A DNA stretch of 5,710 bases, from the NCBI GenBank assembly GCA_036824245.1, contig DAITAO010000129.1, forward strand, positions 1-5,710, given 5' to 3'. This DNA is from JACVRM01 sp036824245. GTDB lineage: Bacteria; Actinomycetota; Thermoleophilia; Gaiellales; Gaiellaceae. A program made the position numbers and the translations under genes. Below are positions 1 to 5,710 of the stretch, in pieces. How positions within the stretch are numbered: position 1 is the stretch's first letter; each line of letters opens with the position of its first letter. The notes beneath the pieces were generated by a model, which searched no databases, was not told where the DNA came from, and worked only from the letters and a program-made list of their open reading frames with translations.

Positions 1-2
1 AT

Positions 3-1508
3 CTACGGCCTCTGCATGTACCGGAGCCCGGTGGACGGCTCGTCGCCGCGGGCCTGGCTCGGCTGCGGCCGGCGTTCGTGGCCGTGGGCACCTGGATCGT
101 TGCCTGGCTCGTCTACAGGGCGCTCGTGGAGTTCCCGGATCTCTCGGGAGGGGCCGAAGGGCTCGTCGTCCCAGCCGGCGAGGTGGCGGGAGTAGAGCTG
201 ACGCCGGCCGTCCACTACGAGCTCGCACTCGTCCTGGTCGGTATTGCTGCCCTGGGCTTCGGCGCGCTTGCGCGCGGCCACGCCGGCACGGCGCTTGCCG
301 CCGTGCGGCAGCGGCCGGCGGCCGCCTCGTCGCTCGGTGTTCCCTCGTTTCGTCTGCGCCTCGGCGCGCTGACAGTCTCGGCTGCCGCGGCCGGCCTCGC
401 CGGCGGCCTCGGCGTGCAGCTGGCGGGCGTGTCGGACCCGGCGGACTACACGCCGCTGCTCTCGTTCACGCTGTTCCTCGCCGTGCTCCTGGGCGGTGCG
501 CGGACCGCCTCAGGAGCGGTCGCGGGGGCGCTGGCGGTCGCGGTGCTCTTCTGGGCGGCCGACCGGCTCGCCGACTTCTCGGGGCTCGCCGCCGGACGCC
601 TGGATGCGCTATTCGCAGGAGTGCTCCTACTGGGCGTGCTCGCGATCGACAGCGAGGGCTTGTCGACCGAGCTTGCCCGGCGGCTACGGCCACGGCAGAA
701 GGCCGCGCGGCTGCTCTCCGCGCCCTTGCCGACAGGTCCTCCCGCTCCGCCTCTGCGCGCCGCCGGGCTCGTCAAGCAGTTCGGGGGCGCCGTGGCCGTC
801 CAGAACCTGGATCTCGTGCTCGAAGCCGGTTCGATCACAGCGCTCGTGGGCCCTAACGGGTCGGGCAAGACGACGGCACTGCGGCTGCTGGCCGGCACGC
901 TCGATCCGGACGAAGGACGGGTCTGGCTGGGCGGAGACGAGCTAAAGCCCGGGCAGCGTGCGAGGGCACGTCGCGGCGTCGTGAGGACGCTGCAGGCGAC
1001 CTCCGTCTTCCCGGAGCTGACCGCGATCGACAACGTGCTGGTGGGCGCGGGTCTGCACGCACGCCACGGAGGCCTGCTGCGAACGCTCCTCGCCACGCCG
1101 AATGCACGGCGGGAGCTCGCGGAGCGGCGCGCGATCGCGTTCGGGGCACTGGCCGAGGTGGGTCTCGAGACCTCGGCTTCGCGGTACGCAGCCGAGCTGA
1201 CGGCCGGCGAGCAGCGCCGGCTGATGCTGGCTGCGGCGCTCGCGACGGAGCCGCTCGTGCTGCTCGTCGACGAGCCGTCGGCGGGAGCGGCCGCACAGGA
1301 TCTGGAGCGATTGGCGGCCTTTCTCGCCGGGCAGCGCGAGCGCGGGCTCGCCCTACTCGTCGTCGAGCACAACCTGCGGCTCGTGCGGCGCGTTGCCGAC
1401 CGGGTCATCGTCATGGATGCCGGACGCGTGATCGCCTCGGGAACGGCCGATGAGGTTGCCGCCGACTCTGCGGTGCGGGAGGCGTACCTCGGACGGCGCG
1501 GTCTGTGA
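3..1508 (+). CDS. Branched-chain amino acid-type ABC transporter, fused LivM permease and LivG ATPase (5' partial)
   Basis: This is an inner-membrane permease fused to its cytoplasmic ATPase, of the LivM/LivG (HAAT) importer family for branched-chain or related amino acids. The frame is open to the left window edge, and 501 residues are visible; numbering here is from the codon at position 3. Residues 26-215 are LivM-like: about six hydrophobic segments, the LSGGAEGL motif typical of LivM, and a cytoplasmic loop (AAVRQRP...SLGV) matching the family coupling loop. After a Pro/Arg-rich linker (about 217-250) comes a LivG-like ATPase: Walker A GPNGSGKT (283-290), Q-loop Q331 in a RTLQ...FPELT context, signature LTAGEQRR (399-406), Walker B LVLLVDEP (418-425, E424), switch H456, and the family ending EAYLG. 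A GTG at 78 could be a start, but coding similarity continues upstream and LivM normally has roughly 100 more residues, so the true start is outside the window. The substrate is inferred from the family only. Confidence 0.93.
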   Translation, partial: LRPLHVPEPGGRLVAAGLARLRPAFVAVGTWIVAWLVYRALVEFPDLSGGAEGLVVPAGEVAGVELTPAVHYELALVLVGIAALGFGALARGHAGTALAAVRQRPAAASSLGVPSFRLRLGALTVSAAAAGLAGGLGVQLAGVSDPADYTPLLSFTLFLAVLLGGARTASGAVAGALAVAVLFWAADRLADFSGLAAGRLDALFAGVLLLGVLAIDSEGLSTELARRLRPRQKAARLLSAPLPTGPPAPPLRAAGLVKQFGGAVAVQNLDLVLEAGSITALVGPNGSGKTTALRLLAGTLDPDEGRVWLGGDELKPGQRARARRGVVRTLQATSVFPELTAIDNVLVGAGLHARHGGLLRTLLATPNARRELAERRAIAFGALAEVGLETSASRYAAELTAGEQRRLMLAAALATEPLVLLVDEPSAGAAAQDLERLAAFLAGQRERGLALLVVEHNLRLVRRVADRVIVMDAGRVIASGTADEVAADSAVREAYLGRRGL

Positions 1509-1520
1509 AACCCCTTCGTC

Positions 1521-1526
1521 TACCGT
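1521..1526 (+). promoter_or_regulatory. Possible -10 box (TACCGT) for the lipoprotein gene
   Basis: TACCGT fits the TAnnnT -10 consensus and lies 9 bases before the GTG at 1536, in the only gap between the transporter gene and the lipoprotein gene. No Shine-Dalgarno-like purine run precedes the start, which would suit a leaderless transcript. The spacing is slightly long, no -35 box is evident, and one TAnnnT match is expected often by chance. Read-through from the upstream gene is equally possible. Confidence 0.3.
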
Positions 1527-1535
1527 TTGGCGGCC

Positions 1536-1955
1536 GTGCGCCCGATCGTCGTGGGACTGGTGACGCTCGCGCTCGCCGGCTGCGGCGGCGGCGATGACAC
1601 GCTCCTCCCGGTTCAGGGTGGGGTGCCGTGTACCGGTGCGCAGCTCAGAGGCGCGGCGGGTCTGCCGGCGACGTTTCCCAAGCCCGACGCAGTGACATAC
1701 ATCAAGACCGAGCAGCGCGGCCCGACCCGGGTCGTCAACGCCTATTACGACGGCGGCCTCGAGGACGCGTACGAGGACTATCGCGATGCCCTCGACGAGG
1801 CTGGTTACACGATCCTGTTCGACGAGCTCGAGGACCTCGACTCGGAGGTCACGTACGAGGACCCGCGGAGCCAGTCGACGGGGCTCGTCATGCTGCGGAA
1901 GCAGTGCCGCGAGGAGGATCGGATCGCTGTTCGCATCACCAACCGCGGCGCATGA
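1536..1955 (+). CDS. Small lipoprotein of unknown function
   Basis: I do not recognise the family. The 139-residue product starts with a short signal sequence (one Arg, then a hydrophobic run) ending in the lipobox LAGC with Cys16, so it should be lipid-anchored on the outer face of the membrane. The mature part has two further cysteines (C32 and C124) that could form a disulfide, a FPKPDAV segment, a stretch very rich in Asp, Glu and Tyr (about 70-113), and a short basic end; it reads as a compact alpha/beta domain. GTG 1536 is chosen because it leaves a normal signal-peptide n-region; TTG 1527 in the same frame would add three residues. The gene follows the transporter stop by 27 bases and overlaps the binding-protein start by ATGA, so a role next to the transporter is likely but only inferred. 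Confidence 0.8.
   Translation: MRPIVVGLVTLALAGCGGGDDTLLPVQGGVPCTGAQLRGAAGLPATFPKPDAVTYIKTEQRGPTRVVNAYYDGGLEDAYEDYRDALDEAGYTILFDELEDLDSEVTYEDPRSQSTGLVMLRKQCREEDRIAVRITNRGA
1952..1955 (+). other. ATGA stop/start overlap coupling lipoprotein and binding protein
   Basis: The TGA of the small lipoprotein gene (1953-1955) overlaps the ATG of the binding-protein gene (1952-1954). No Shine-Dalgarno sequence stands at the usual distance; the nearest purine run, GAGGAGGATC at 1911-1920, is about 30 bases upstream. Start of the second gene probably depends on ribosomes ending the first. Confidence 0.8.
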
Positions 1956-3205
1956 ACTTTGCCGGTCTCCTCCGCGGTGCCTCGACGGTCGCCGCGTGTG
2001 CCTTGCTCGTCGCATGTGGCGGTTCGGATACGCCGGAAGGAACGCAGGACATTGTCCTGGTCGTGAGTGCGCCGTTCTCGCGCTCGCCGGCCGTAGCCGA
2101 CGAGATTGCGAACGGGGTCGAGCTTGCCGCCCGCACGGGCGCGACGAGCGCGGAGGCGGGCACCTTCAGGGCCGGCGACGAGAACTACCGGCTGAAGATC
2201 GTTCGCCTGGACAACGAGCTGTCACCGCGCCGCGCGGTCCGGAACGTTCGCAGCGCGGTGGCCGACGACGCGCTGGCCGTGATCGACGAGGGCACCGGTG
2301 TGGACGCTTCCTGGCCGCTCGCCGCGGACGCGGGGATGCCGCTCGGCATCGTCTACCAGGGAGGCATCGACCTCGTCGACGAGGAGGAACGTCCCAACGT
2401 CTTCCGCATCGCACCCACCGACCGAGGCGTCGCGTACCGCCTGGCCGAGTACCTCGTGCCGAAGCGCCTTAAGGTGGCGCTGCTCTACGACGACACGGGC
2501 TATGGACGGCAGGGAGCTGAGGCGTTGGGCCGCGCTTTCTCTCTGAACCCGGAGGCGGTCGCCGATCGCATCGTGCTGCCGGCCGGGCAGCCCGACGTTG
2601 CGCCTCAGGTGCTGCGGGCGCAGCGCAGCGGTGCCACGGCGCTGCTCGTCTGGGCCCGCGGGCCGGCCGTCGCCAACCTGGTCTCCGCCGCGCGCACGCG
2701 CGGATGGCGTGTGCCGATCTACACGTCGCCCGCGGGCGCCGATCCGGTCGTTCGGCAGCAGCTGGCCGATCACCCGGAGTGGGTGGACGGGCTCACGTTC
2801 GCGTCCGGACGAACGTCGGCCGAGAGCGGTCCCGCAGCGTTCGACGCGTTCCAGTCCTTGTACGAGGCGACCTTCGGGGTCGAGGAAGTGGGTGTCGAGA
2901 CACGCGGCGGCCAGAAGGTCATTCAGCCGCCCGAGTACGCCATGTACTCGTACGACTTCGTCCGCGTGCTCGTCGCGGCGGTGCAGCTGGCGGGCGGTGT
3001 GGACGACCGCAAACGAGTTCTCGAGGCGATGAACGAGGTCACGATCCAGGGAGCGAACGGCGACGAGCGATCGTTCAACCGGCGCAATCACGAGGGCGTC
3101 ATCGACGACGACGTCTACTTCGCCCGCTTCGACGACATGACCTACGCCCCCGTGCAGGACGACCCGCTTTCGGCCACCCTCCCGAACGTCCGGCAGACGC
3201 AATGA
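1952..3205 (+). CDS. LivK-type ABC transporter substrate-binding lipoprotein
   Basis: This is the extracytoplasmic solute-binding protein (Peripla_BP_6/LivK-like, type I periplasmic-binding fold) that should feed the fused permease/ATPase upstream. It has 417 residues, usual for the family. A signal sequence ends in lipobox LVAC with Cys22, so the protein is lipid-anchored. Family landmarks appear in order: first strand and helix VVSAPFSR...IANGVELAA (37-60), a VRLDNELSPRRAV segment (84-96), AVIDEGTG (109-116), VFRIAPTDRG (150-159), VALLYDDTGYGR (175-186), an ATALLVWARG strand (228-237), and a C-terminal lobe with MYSYDFVRVLVAAVQLAGGVD (331-351). ATG 1952 is chosen because it directly precedes the signal peptide and overlaps the previous stop; the open frame runs further upstream, but that stretch lies inside the lipoprotein gene. 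Pocket positions differ from classical LivK, so the ligand need not be leucine, isoleucine or valine. Confidence 0.92.
   Translation: MNFAGLLRGASTVAACALLVACGGSDTPEGTQDIVLVVSAPFSRSPAVADEIANGVELAARTGATSAEAGTFRAGDENYRLKIVRLDNELSPRRAVRNVRSAVADDALAVIDEGTGVDASWPLAADAGMPLGIVYQGGIDLVDEEERPNVFRIAPTDRGVAYRLAEYLVPKRLKVALLYDDTGYGRQGAEALGRAFSLNPEAVADRIVLPAGQPDVAPQVLRAQRSGATALLVWARGPAVANLVSAARTRGWRVPIYTSPAGADPVVRQQLADHPEWVDGLTFASGRTSAESGPAAFDAFQSLYEATFGVEEVGVETRGGQKVIQPPEYAMYSYDFVRVLVAAVQLAGGVDDRKRVLEAMNEVTIQGANGDERSFNRRNHEGVIDDDVYFARFDDMTYAPVQDDPLSATLPNVRQTQ
3202..3205 (+). other. ATGA stop/start overlap coupling binding protein and anchored protein
   Basis: The TGA of the binding-protein gene (3203-3205) overlaps the ATG of the next gene (3202-3204), a second use of the same coupling arrangement. 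No convincing Shine-Dalgarno sequence precedes it. A second in-frame ATG at 3220 could also serve and would only shorten the signal-peptide n-region by six residues. Confidence 0.75.
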
Positions 3206-4473
3206 TCTCGACCTCCCTCATGGTCCGCCGTGCGGGCGTCGTTGCCGCGTTCGTTGCGGGCGCCGCGCTCGCCCCGGGCGCCGGGTCAGCGCAAGTTCGT
3301 ATCGTGCCGTTGCCCGACCCGGGTACTCCGCTGACGGCGCAGCCGCCGCTCGCCAGCGCTGCGCAACCGCTGCCTGCGACGAACTTCACGAGCACACTGC
3401 GGGCCTCGACGCTCGTCCGTGTCGGCATCGCTCCGGAGGGCGAGCCGGTCTCTCTCGTTGCCAACCAGCGCCTCGAGGTCGGAGGCTCGGGCGACTACGC
3501 CTTCATCATCAGGGCGCCGGCTACGGATGTGCGCCCCGGCCCCGGAACGCAATCACGGCCCGGATTCCGGCGGGGTGCGATCGTCTGGCAGGGATTCTCA
3601 CCCGGGCGCCGCACGCTCTCGGCCGTCGCCACGCTCGCGCGTGCGGCGGCGAGGCAGCTTCCTCTGGCCGTCAGCCTGCGGGCGTCTGTCGACGGAGAGG
3701 TGCTCAGGCCAGGTGAGCGACGCAGCGGCCGGCTCGTCGTGCTGCTCGAGGTCGAGAATCGAACCGCGACGACGGCCGGGGCATTCGCCGGCGCGGGGAT
3801 TCCCGCCCAGCTGGCGCGCGTGCTCGACGAGGCCCGGAAGGCAGTGGCGTCCGGCCGAAGCGCGACAGCGACCCTGGTGAGCGTCGCCGGTTACGAGGAA
3901 GCCACCTACCCGGTCGACGCAGGCCTTCGCGTCAGCGGAGAGCTCGAGTTTCCGGTAGGCCGGCTCGACTCCGTTCGAGTGACGGGCGGCCGGGCCGGCG
4001 CGGCGGCCGGCAGGGTCCGGTTCGCGGCCACTGTCGGCGGGGGCCGGCCGCGACACTTCATCGTCCGCATCAGCGGCCGCGCGACGGCTGCCGCGGCGCC
4101 TTCGGTGCACCTGCAGGCAGAGGCGGTGCGCGACGTCCCGGGTCTGCGTCCTCCAGGCGGTGGAACGTGGACGGGCGCGCTCGAGAGGCCATCCGTTGCG
4201 AACGACGGCCGCCGGTTGCTGGCCACAACCGTCGAGACCTTCCTGCGCCTGGCGCGGGTCGCGCAGTACGGCGCCTTCCTTCAGAACCCGCATCCCGCGG
4301 CGAGGTCCGACTGGACGAAGACGCGCTACCTCTACCGCACCGTCGCCGCGGCGCCCGTACCGTCGCGCGGCTCCTCGGGCGGCGACGGGACCGGTGGGTT
4401 CCCGACGGCGTTGCTCGCCGCCGGGATCGTGCTTGCGCTGGGGGCCGGCATCGTCGTCTGGGCGCACCTCTGA
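3202..4473 (+). CDS. Exported protein of unknown family with C-terminal membrane anchor
   Basis: I do not recognise this 423-residue protein. It begins with a Sec-type signal peptide: Arg9-Arg10, a hydrophobic core, and a likely cleavage after GSA (residue 30). The mature part is rich in Ala, Gly, Arg and Val, with many alternating hydrophobic stretches suggesting beta-rich domains (about 45-350), then a more helical region holding FLRLARVAQYGAFLQNP and SDWTKTRYLYRTVA. A Ser/Gly-rich linker (GSSGGDGTGG) leads to one hydrophobic helix at about 402-420, and only three residues follow it. There is no LPXTG sortase motif. The expected topology is a large domain outside the cell tethered by its C-terminus. 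The gene overlaps the binding-protein gene by ATGA, so it is probably made together with the transporter; a scaffolding, ligand-capture or envelope role would be a guess. The start could also be ATG 3220. Confidence 0.82.
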   Translation: MISTSLMVRRAGVVAAFVAGAALAPGAGSAQVRIVPLPDPGTPLTAQPPLASAAQPLPATNFTSTLRASTLVRVGIAPEGEPVSLVANQRLEVGGSGDYAFIIRAPATDVRPGPGTQSRPGFRRGAIVWQGFSPGRRTLSAVATLARAAARQLPLAVSLRASVDGEVLRPGERRSGRLVVLLEVENRTATTAGAFAGAGIPAQLARVLDEARKAVASGRSATATLVSVAGYEEATYPVDAGLRVSGELEFPVGRLDSVRVTGGRAGAAAGRVRFAATVGGGRPRHFIVRISGRATAAAAPSVHLQAEAVRDVPGLRPPGGGTWTGALERPSVANDGRRLLATTVETFLRLARVAQYGAFLQNPHPAARSDWTKTRYLYRTVAAAPVPSRGSSGGDGTGGFPTALLAAGIVLALGAGIVVWAHL

Positions 4474-4475
4474 CG

Positions 4476-4481
4476 TAGACT
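4476..4481 (+). promoter_or_regulatory. Probable leaderless promoter -10 box (TAGACT) of the fumarase gene
   Basis: TAGACT matches the TAnnnT -10 consensus and ends 7 bases before the GTG at 4489. That is the spacing expected when transcription begins at the start codon itself, a common arrangement in actinobacteria and some other high-GC bacteria. No Shine-Dalgarno-like sequence lies between the upstream stop (4471-4473) and the GTG, which supports a leaderless transcript. No clear -35 box is seen; its expected place lies inside the end of the upstream coding region. Confidence 0.6.
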
Positions 4482-4488
4482 CGAAATC

Positions 4489-5710
4489 GTGGCCTCGAGC
4501 AACACCCGCGACGAGCTGTGGGGCTCGGAGACGCGCAAGGCTGTTGACAATTTCCCGGTGTCCGGCGAGCCCATCCCCGTGCCGGTCGCCCGCTGGCTGG
4601 GCCGCATAAAAGCCGCCGCAGCCCGAGCGAACGCCGAGCTGGGTCTGCTCGATGCCGACACCGCCGAACGCATCGCGGCGGCCGCCGACCGAGTCGCAGC
4701 CGGCGAGCTCGACGATCAGTTCCCGATCGACGTCTTCCAGACCGGCTCCGGAACGAGCTCCAACACGAATGCGAACGAGGTCATCGCGGCGCTGGCGGGC
4801 GACGGTGTGCATCCCAACGACCACGTGAACATGGGCCAGTCCTCGAACGACGTCTTCCCCTCCGCAGTACACCTGGCCGCGCTGGATGACCTCACCAATG
4901 ATCTGTTGCCGGCCCTCGAGCAGCTTGCCGCGTCGCTCGAGGCAAAGGCTCGCGAGTTCGACGACGTCGTGAAATCGGGCCGCACGCACCTCATGGACGC
5001 AGTGCCGGTCACGCTGGGCCAGGAGTTCGGCGGCTACGCGGCGCAGGTCCGTCAGGGCATCGCCCGCGTCGCCGCGACTCTCGAGCACGTCGGCCAGATC
5101 CCGCTGGGTGGTACCGCCGTCGGCACGGGCCTCAACACCCATCCGGAGTTCGCGGAGCGCGTTCGCCGCCTTCTTGCCGAGGAGACCCGGCTCAGGGTGC
5201 TGCCTCCCGCGGAGCCGTTCGAGGCCCAGGCGGCCCGCGATGCGCTCGTGGAGGCCTCGGGTGCGCTGAAGACCGTCGCCGTCTCGCTGACGAAGATTGC
5301 CAACGACCTGCGGTTGATGGGCTCTGGGCCCCGCGCTGGGCTCGCCGAGATCTTCCTGCCGGAGCTCCAGAAGGGCAGCTCGATCATGCCGGGCAAGGTC
5401 AACCCCGTGATTCCCGAGGTCGTGACGCAGGTGGCTGCCCAGGTGATCGGCAACGACACCGCGATCACCGTGGGCGGGCTGCAGGGCCACTTCGAGCTCA
5501 ACGTCTTCGTGCCGATGATGGCGCGCAACCTGCTCGGCTCGATCAAGCTGCTCGCGAGCTCCTCGCGGCTGCTCGCCGAGAAGTGCATCGACGGGATCGA
5601 GGCGAATCGCGAGCAGTGCGAGCGCTACGCGGAGCTGACGCTCTCCGCGGCCACTGCACTCAACCCTTACATCGGGTATGACCGGGCCAGCGAGATCGTC
5701 AAGGAGGCGG
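4489..5710 (+). CDS. fumC: Class II fumarate hydratase (fumarase C), 3' partial
   Basis: This soluble TCA-cycle enzyme reversibly hydrates fumarate to (S)-malate and is normally a homotetramer without an iron-sulfur cluster. 407 codons are visible; about 50 residues are probably lost beyond the window. Signatures appear in order: DVFQTGSGTSSNTNANEV (81-98), which separates fumarase from aspartase; GQSSNDVFPSA (116-126); GRTHLMDAVPVTLGQE (from 164, with catalytic-region H167); GGTAVGTGLN near nucleotide 5110; the superfamily signature GSSIMPGKVNP (296-306), whose serine loop provides the catalytic base; and ALNPYIGYDRAS near the cut end. The start is GTG 4489: the in-frame TGA at 4471 blocks any longer form and there is no other start codon in between. 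The protein therefore begins at RDELWG and lacks the roughly 15-residue leading segment of E. coli-type FumC. It lies 15 bases after the anchored-protein gene but probably has its own promoter. Confidence 0.96.
   Translation, partial: MASSNTRDELWGSETRKAVDNFPVSGEPIPVPVARWLGRIKAAAARANAELGLLDADTAERIAAAADRVAAGELDDQFPIDVFQTGSGTSSNTNANEVIAALAGDGVHPNDHVNMGQSSNDVFPSAVHLAALDDLTNDLLPALEQLAASLEAKAREFDDVVKSGRTHLMDAVPVTLGQEFGGYAAQVRQGIARVAATLEHVGQIPLGGTAVGTGLNTHPEFAERVRRLLAEETRLRVLPPAEPFEAQAARDALVEASGALKTVAVSLTKIANDLRLMGSGPRAGLAEIFLPELQKGSSIMPGKVNPVIPEVVTQVAAQVIGNDTAITVGGLQGHFELNVFVPMMARNLLGSIKLLASSSRLLAEKCIDGIEANREQCERYAELTLSAATALNPYIGYDRASEIVKEA

Noticed and set aside
1153..1176. Inverted repeat CCGAGGT...ACCTCGG around the palindrome GGTCTCGAGACC (1161-1172), considered as a hairpin or operator.
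   Set aside because: It sits in the middle of the ATPase coding region, with no T-run and no nearby gene start; the encoded residues (EVGLETS) match LivG, so codon choice explains it.
446..1414. A 322-codon - strand frame opposite the transporter gene.
   Set aside because: The translation is a Ser/Arg/Ala-rich low-complexity product typical of a reverse shadow; the + strand has all ABC ATPase motifs.
1506..1529. The lipoprotein frame continues in the same frame after the transporter stop, considered as possible stop-codon readthrough or a broken fusion.
   Set aside because: The transporter ends at the normal LivG C-terminus, and the next product has its own signal peptide and lipobox, which make sense only as a separate protein.
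1628..1951. Upstream extension of the binding-protein frame from a GTG at 1628.
   Set aside because: The extension overlaps the lipoprotein gene, is Arg-rich, and would bury the signal peptide and lipobox that begin at ATG 1952.
2222..3202. A 326-codon - strand frame opposite the binding-protein gene.
   Set aside because: It lies wholly within a gene with clear family motifs; the translation shows no family features and is a codon-bias shadow.
4399..4488. Searched for a transcription terminator between the anchored-protein gene and the fumarase gene.
   Set aside because: No GC-rich stem followed by a T-run is present; the 15-base gap is too short and the preceding sequence is coding.
3598..5490. 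A 630-codon open frame on the - strand, opposite the anchored-protein and fumarase genes.
   Set aside because: It spans two well-supported + strand genes, its translation is rich in Arg, Gly and His with no recognisable domain, and long antisense frames are common in GC-rich DNA.

Overview
The window reads as a high-GC bacterial chromosome segment (I estimate about 70% G+C by eye) with five genes, all on the + strand and almost without intergenic DNA. The GC-rich third codon positions, GTG/TTG starts without Shine-Dalgarno sequences, a TAnnnT box just upstream of a start codon, and the fumarase sequence all suggest an actinobacterium-type genome. A deep lineage such as Thermoleophilia is possible, but that is inference and cannot be settled here.

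Layout: positions 3-1508 hold the 3' part of a fused branched-chain/hydrophobic amino acid (HAAT) ABC transporter gene: a LivM-type permease followed by a LivG-type ATPase in one polypeptide, with its N-terminus outside the window. Positions 1536-1955 encode a small lipoprotein of unknown function. Positions 1952-3205 encode a LivK-type (Peripla_BP_6-like) lipoprotein substrate-binding protein. Positions 3202-4473 encode an exported protein of unknown family with a C-terminal membrane anchor. Positions 4489-5710 encode a class II fumarase (FumC) cut by the window end.

How they fit together: the lipoprotein, binding protein and anchored protein are linked by two 4-base ATGA stop/start overlaps, so they form one translationally coupled unit, 27 bases behind the transporter gene. 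The simplest reading is an amino acid (or related small molecule) uptake operon: the binding protein delivers ligand to the fused permease/ATPase, and two uncharacterised extracytoplasmic proteins are co-produced. The partner permease (LivH) and second ATPase (LivF) are not in view and may lie upstream or be encoded elsewhere. The fumarase is a TCA-cycle enzyme and probably has its own leaderless promoter (TAGACT, 7 bases before its GTG start).

I see no RNA gene, mobile element, CRISPR array, tRNA or convincing terminator. The most unusual content is the pair of unrecognised exported proteins locked to the transporter genes. I do not see convincing evidence of a wholly new system.
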